Below are positions 22,871-23,203 of a stretch of 23,203 nucleotides of DNA, piece by piece. The notes beneath the pieces are model-generated. The model ran no database searches and was not told the origin of the DNA. It saw only the letters and a list, made by a program, of their open reading frames with translations. Position 1 is the stretch's first letter, and each line of letters opens with the position of its first letter. The stretch lies in the NCBI GenBank assembly GCA_023386155.1, contig JAEWKH010000029.1, positions 1 through 23,203 of the forward strand. Reading direction: 5' to 3'. The translations under genes and the position numbers were made by a program. The stretch comes from Pseudomonadota bacterium (GTDB lineage: Bacteria; Pseudomonadota; Alphaproteobacteria; Rhizobiales; Beijerinckiaceae).

Positions 22871-23013
22871 GACTGTCCGCTCGAACAGGCGCACCGCCTC
22901 TCCCTCTCCCGTGCGGGCGAGGGCCGGGGTGAGGGCAGACCAGTGCCGAAGAGGATGGTGTCCGTTCCGCCCCGCAGCCCTCATCCTTCGGTGCGAGGCG
23001 CAGGCGTCTTTCC

Positions 23014-23112
23014 CTCCCCCTTGTGGGGAGGGCCAGGGTGGGGGTGTGAGCGCCACGCTGGTCCAGTCCAGCGCCCACACCCCCACCTCCCCCTCCTCCC
23101 CACAAGGGGGAG
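23014..23112. repeat. Large inverted repeat built from the dispersed 17-mer, copies 2 and 3
   Basis: CTCCCCCTTGTGGGGAG at 23014-23030 and its reverse complement at 23096-23112 form the outer arms. The inner arms GGTGGGGGTGTG (from about 23038) and CACACCCCCACC (to about 23087) also pair, leaving a short central loop. The same 17-mer is present at 14552-14568, about 8.5 kb away, so it is a dispersed family. Confidence 0.75.
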
Positions 23113-23140
23113 GAGAGCTGTCGGCCCGCCCGCGAATAAT

Positions 23141-23155
23141 GTTCTCACTTTGTTC
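23141..23155 (+). promoter_or_regulatory. LexA (SOS) box of the alphaproteobacterial type
   Basis: GTTC (23141-23144), seven bases, GTTC (23152-23155): an exact GTTC-N7-GTTC direct repeat, the established LexA site in alphaproteobacteria. It ends where a TTGACA begins, so bound LexA would block RNA polymerase. The regulated gene lies beyond the right edge of the window. A DNA-repair gene is expected. Confidence 0.8.
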
Positions 23156-23184
23156 TTGACAGGCAGGGCAAGCTCGGCTATATC
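23156..23184 (+). promoter_or_regulatory. Sigma-70-type promoter reading out of the window
   Basis: TTGACA (23156-23161), a perfect -35, a 17-base spacer, and TATATC (23179-23184) as -10. Transcription would start near 23191 on the plus strand and read into the next, unseen gene. The LexA box immediately upstream marks it as SOS-controlled. Confidence 0.75.
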
Positions 23185-23203
23185 ATTGCCCATCCCCGCC
23201 CGA

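Larger units (their letters stand above)
22781..23140. other. Repeat-rich non-coding region
   Basis: No credible gene was found between the DUF892 terminator and the SOS box. Short open frames here are reading frames across repeats. Contents in order: a 12-bp direct repeat GGGCCAGGCCAA at 22784-22795 and 22800-22811; an 11-bp palindrome at 22847-22870; a CTCTCCCGTGCGGGCGAGGG-type element near 22900-22930; and an inverted pair of 17-mer repeats at 23014-23112. It looks like a landing zone for dispersed intergenic repeats. Confidence 0.7.

Noticed and set aside
22781..23193. Short open frames on both strands at the right end
   Set aside because: They run across dispersed palindromic repeats, have no ribosome sites and translate to repeat-derived Pro/Gly/Arg-rich peptides.

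Overview
The window is chromosomal DNA from an alphaproteobacterium, most likely of the order Hyphomicrobiales. Methylobacteriaceae such as Microvirga or Methylobacterium are my best guess, but the genus is an inference. The basis is high GC, a dnaX-ybaB-recR cluster preceded by the SRP RNA gene, a kdsB-pheA pair next to a CycM-like cytochrome c, a def-fmt-truA cluster facing rmuC, GTTC-N7-GTTC and GGAAC-N16-CGTT type regulatory motifs, and palindromic intergenic repeats typical of this group. Nearly all of it is core metabolism and maintenance. I see no phage, transposase, CRISPR array, toxin-antitoxin pair or tRNA.

Layout: (1) 1-7357, minus strand: a six-gene Yej-type peptide ABC importer operon, transcribed yejA1 - yejA2 - DUF4260 - yejB - yejE - yejF, with yejF cut by the window edge. 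It has two paralogous binding proteins with different predicted export signals and a small DUF4260 membrane protein. (2) 7358-7615: a leader and intergenic region with two strong palindromes and the terminator of the next gene. (3) 7616-8158, minus: membrane-anchored cytochrome c. (4) 8434-10028, plus: kdsB-pheA with overlapping ends. (5) 10116-11433, minus: HIT protein then nudC. (6) 11575-14473, plus: ffs (SRP RNA), dnaX, ybaB, recR. (7) 14715-17361, plus: dapD and dapE of the succinylase lysine/DAP pathway, separated by a lower-GC DUF805 gene preceded by a perfect 16-bp hairpin. (8) 17450-18040, plus: an unrecognised membrane protein, whose end overlaps the convergent truA. (9) 18032-20734, minus: def-fmt-GNAT-truA cluster (protein N-terminal formyl handling plus tRNA modification). 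(10) 20928-22115, plus: rmuC. (11) 22224-22727, plus: a DUF892 ferritin-like stress protein with an excellent match to a general-stress (EcfG-type) promoter, closed by a strong terminator. (12) 22781-23203: repeat-rich non-coding DNA ending in a textbook alphaproteobacterial LexA (SOS) box that abuts a sigma-70-like promoter reading out of the window.

The observations most worth following are the SOS box driving an unseen gene to the right, the EcfG-type promoter of the DUF892 gene, the Sec/Tat split between the two YejA paralogues together with the embedded DUF4260 gene, the low-GC DUF805 islet inside the dap locus, and an SRP RNA whose sequence folds better as a branched molecule than as a simple rod. 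I do not see a clear-cut, previously undescribed multi-gene system. The closest candidate is the DUF4260 accessory gene in the Yej operon.
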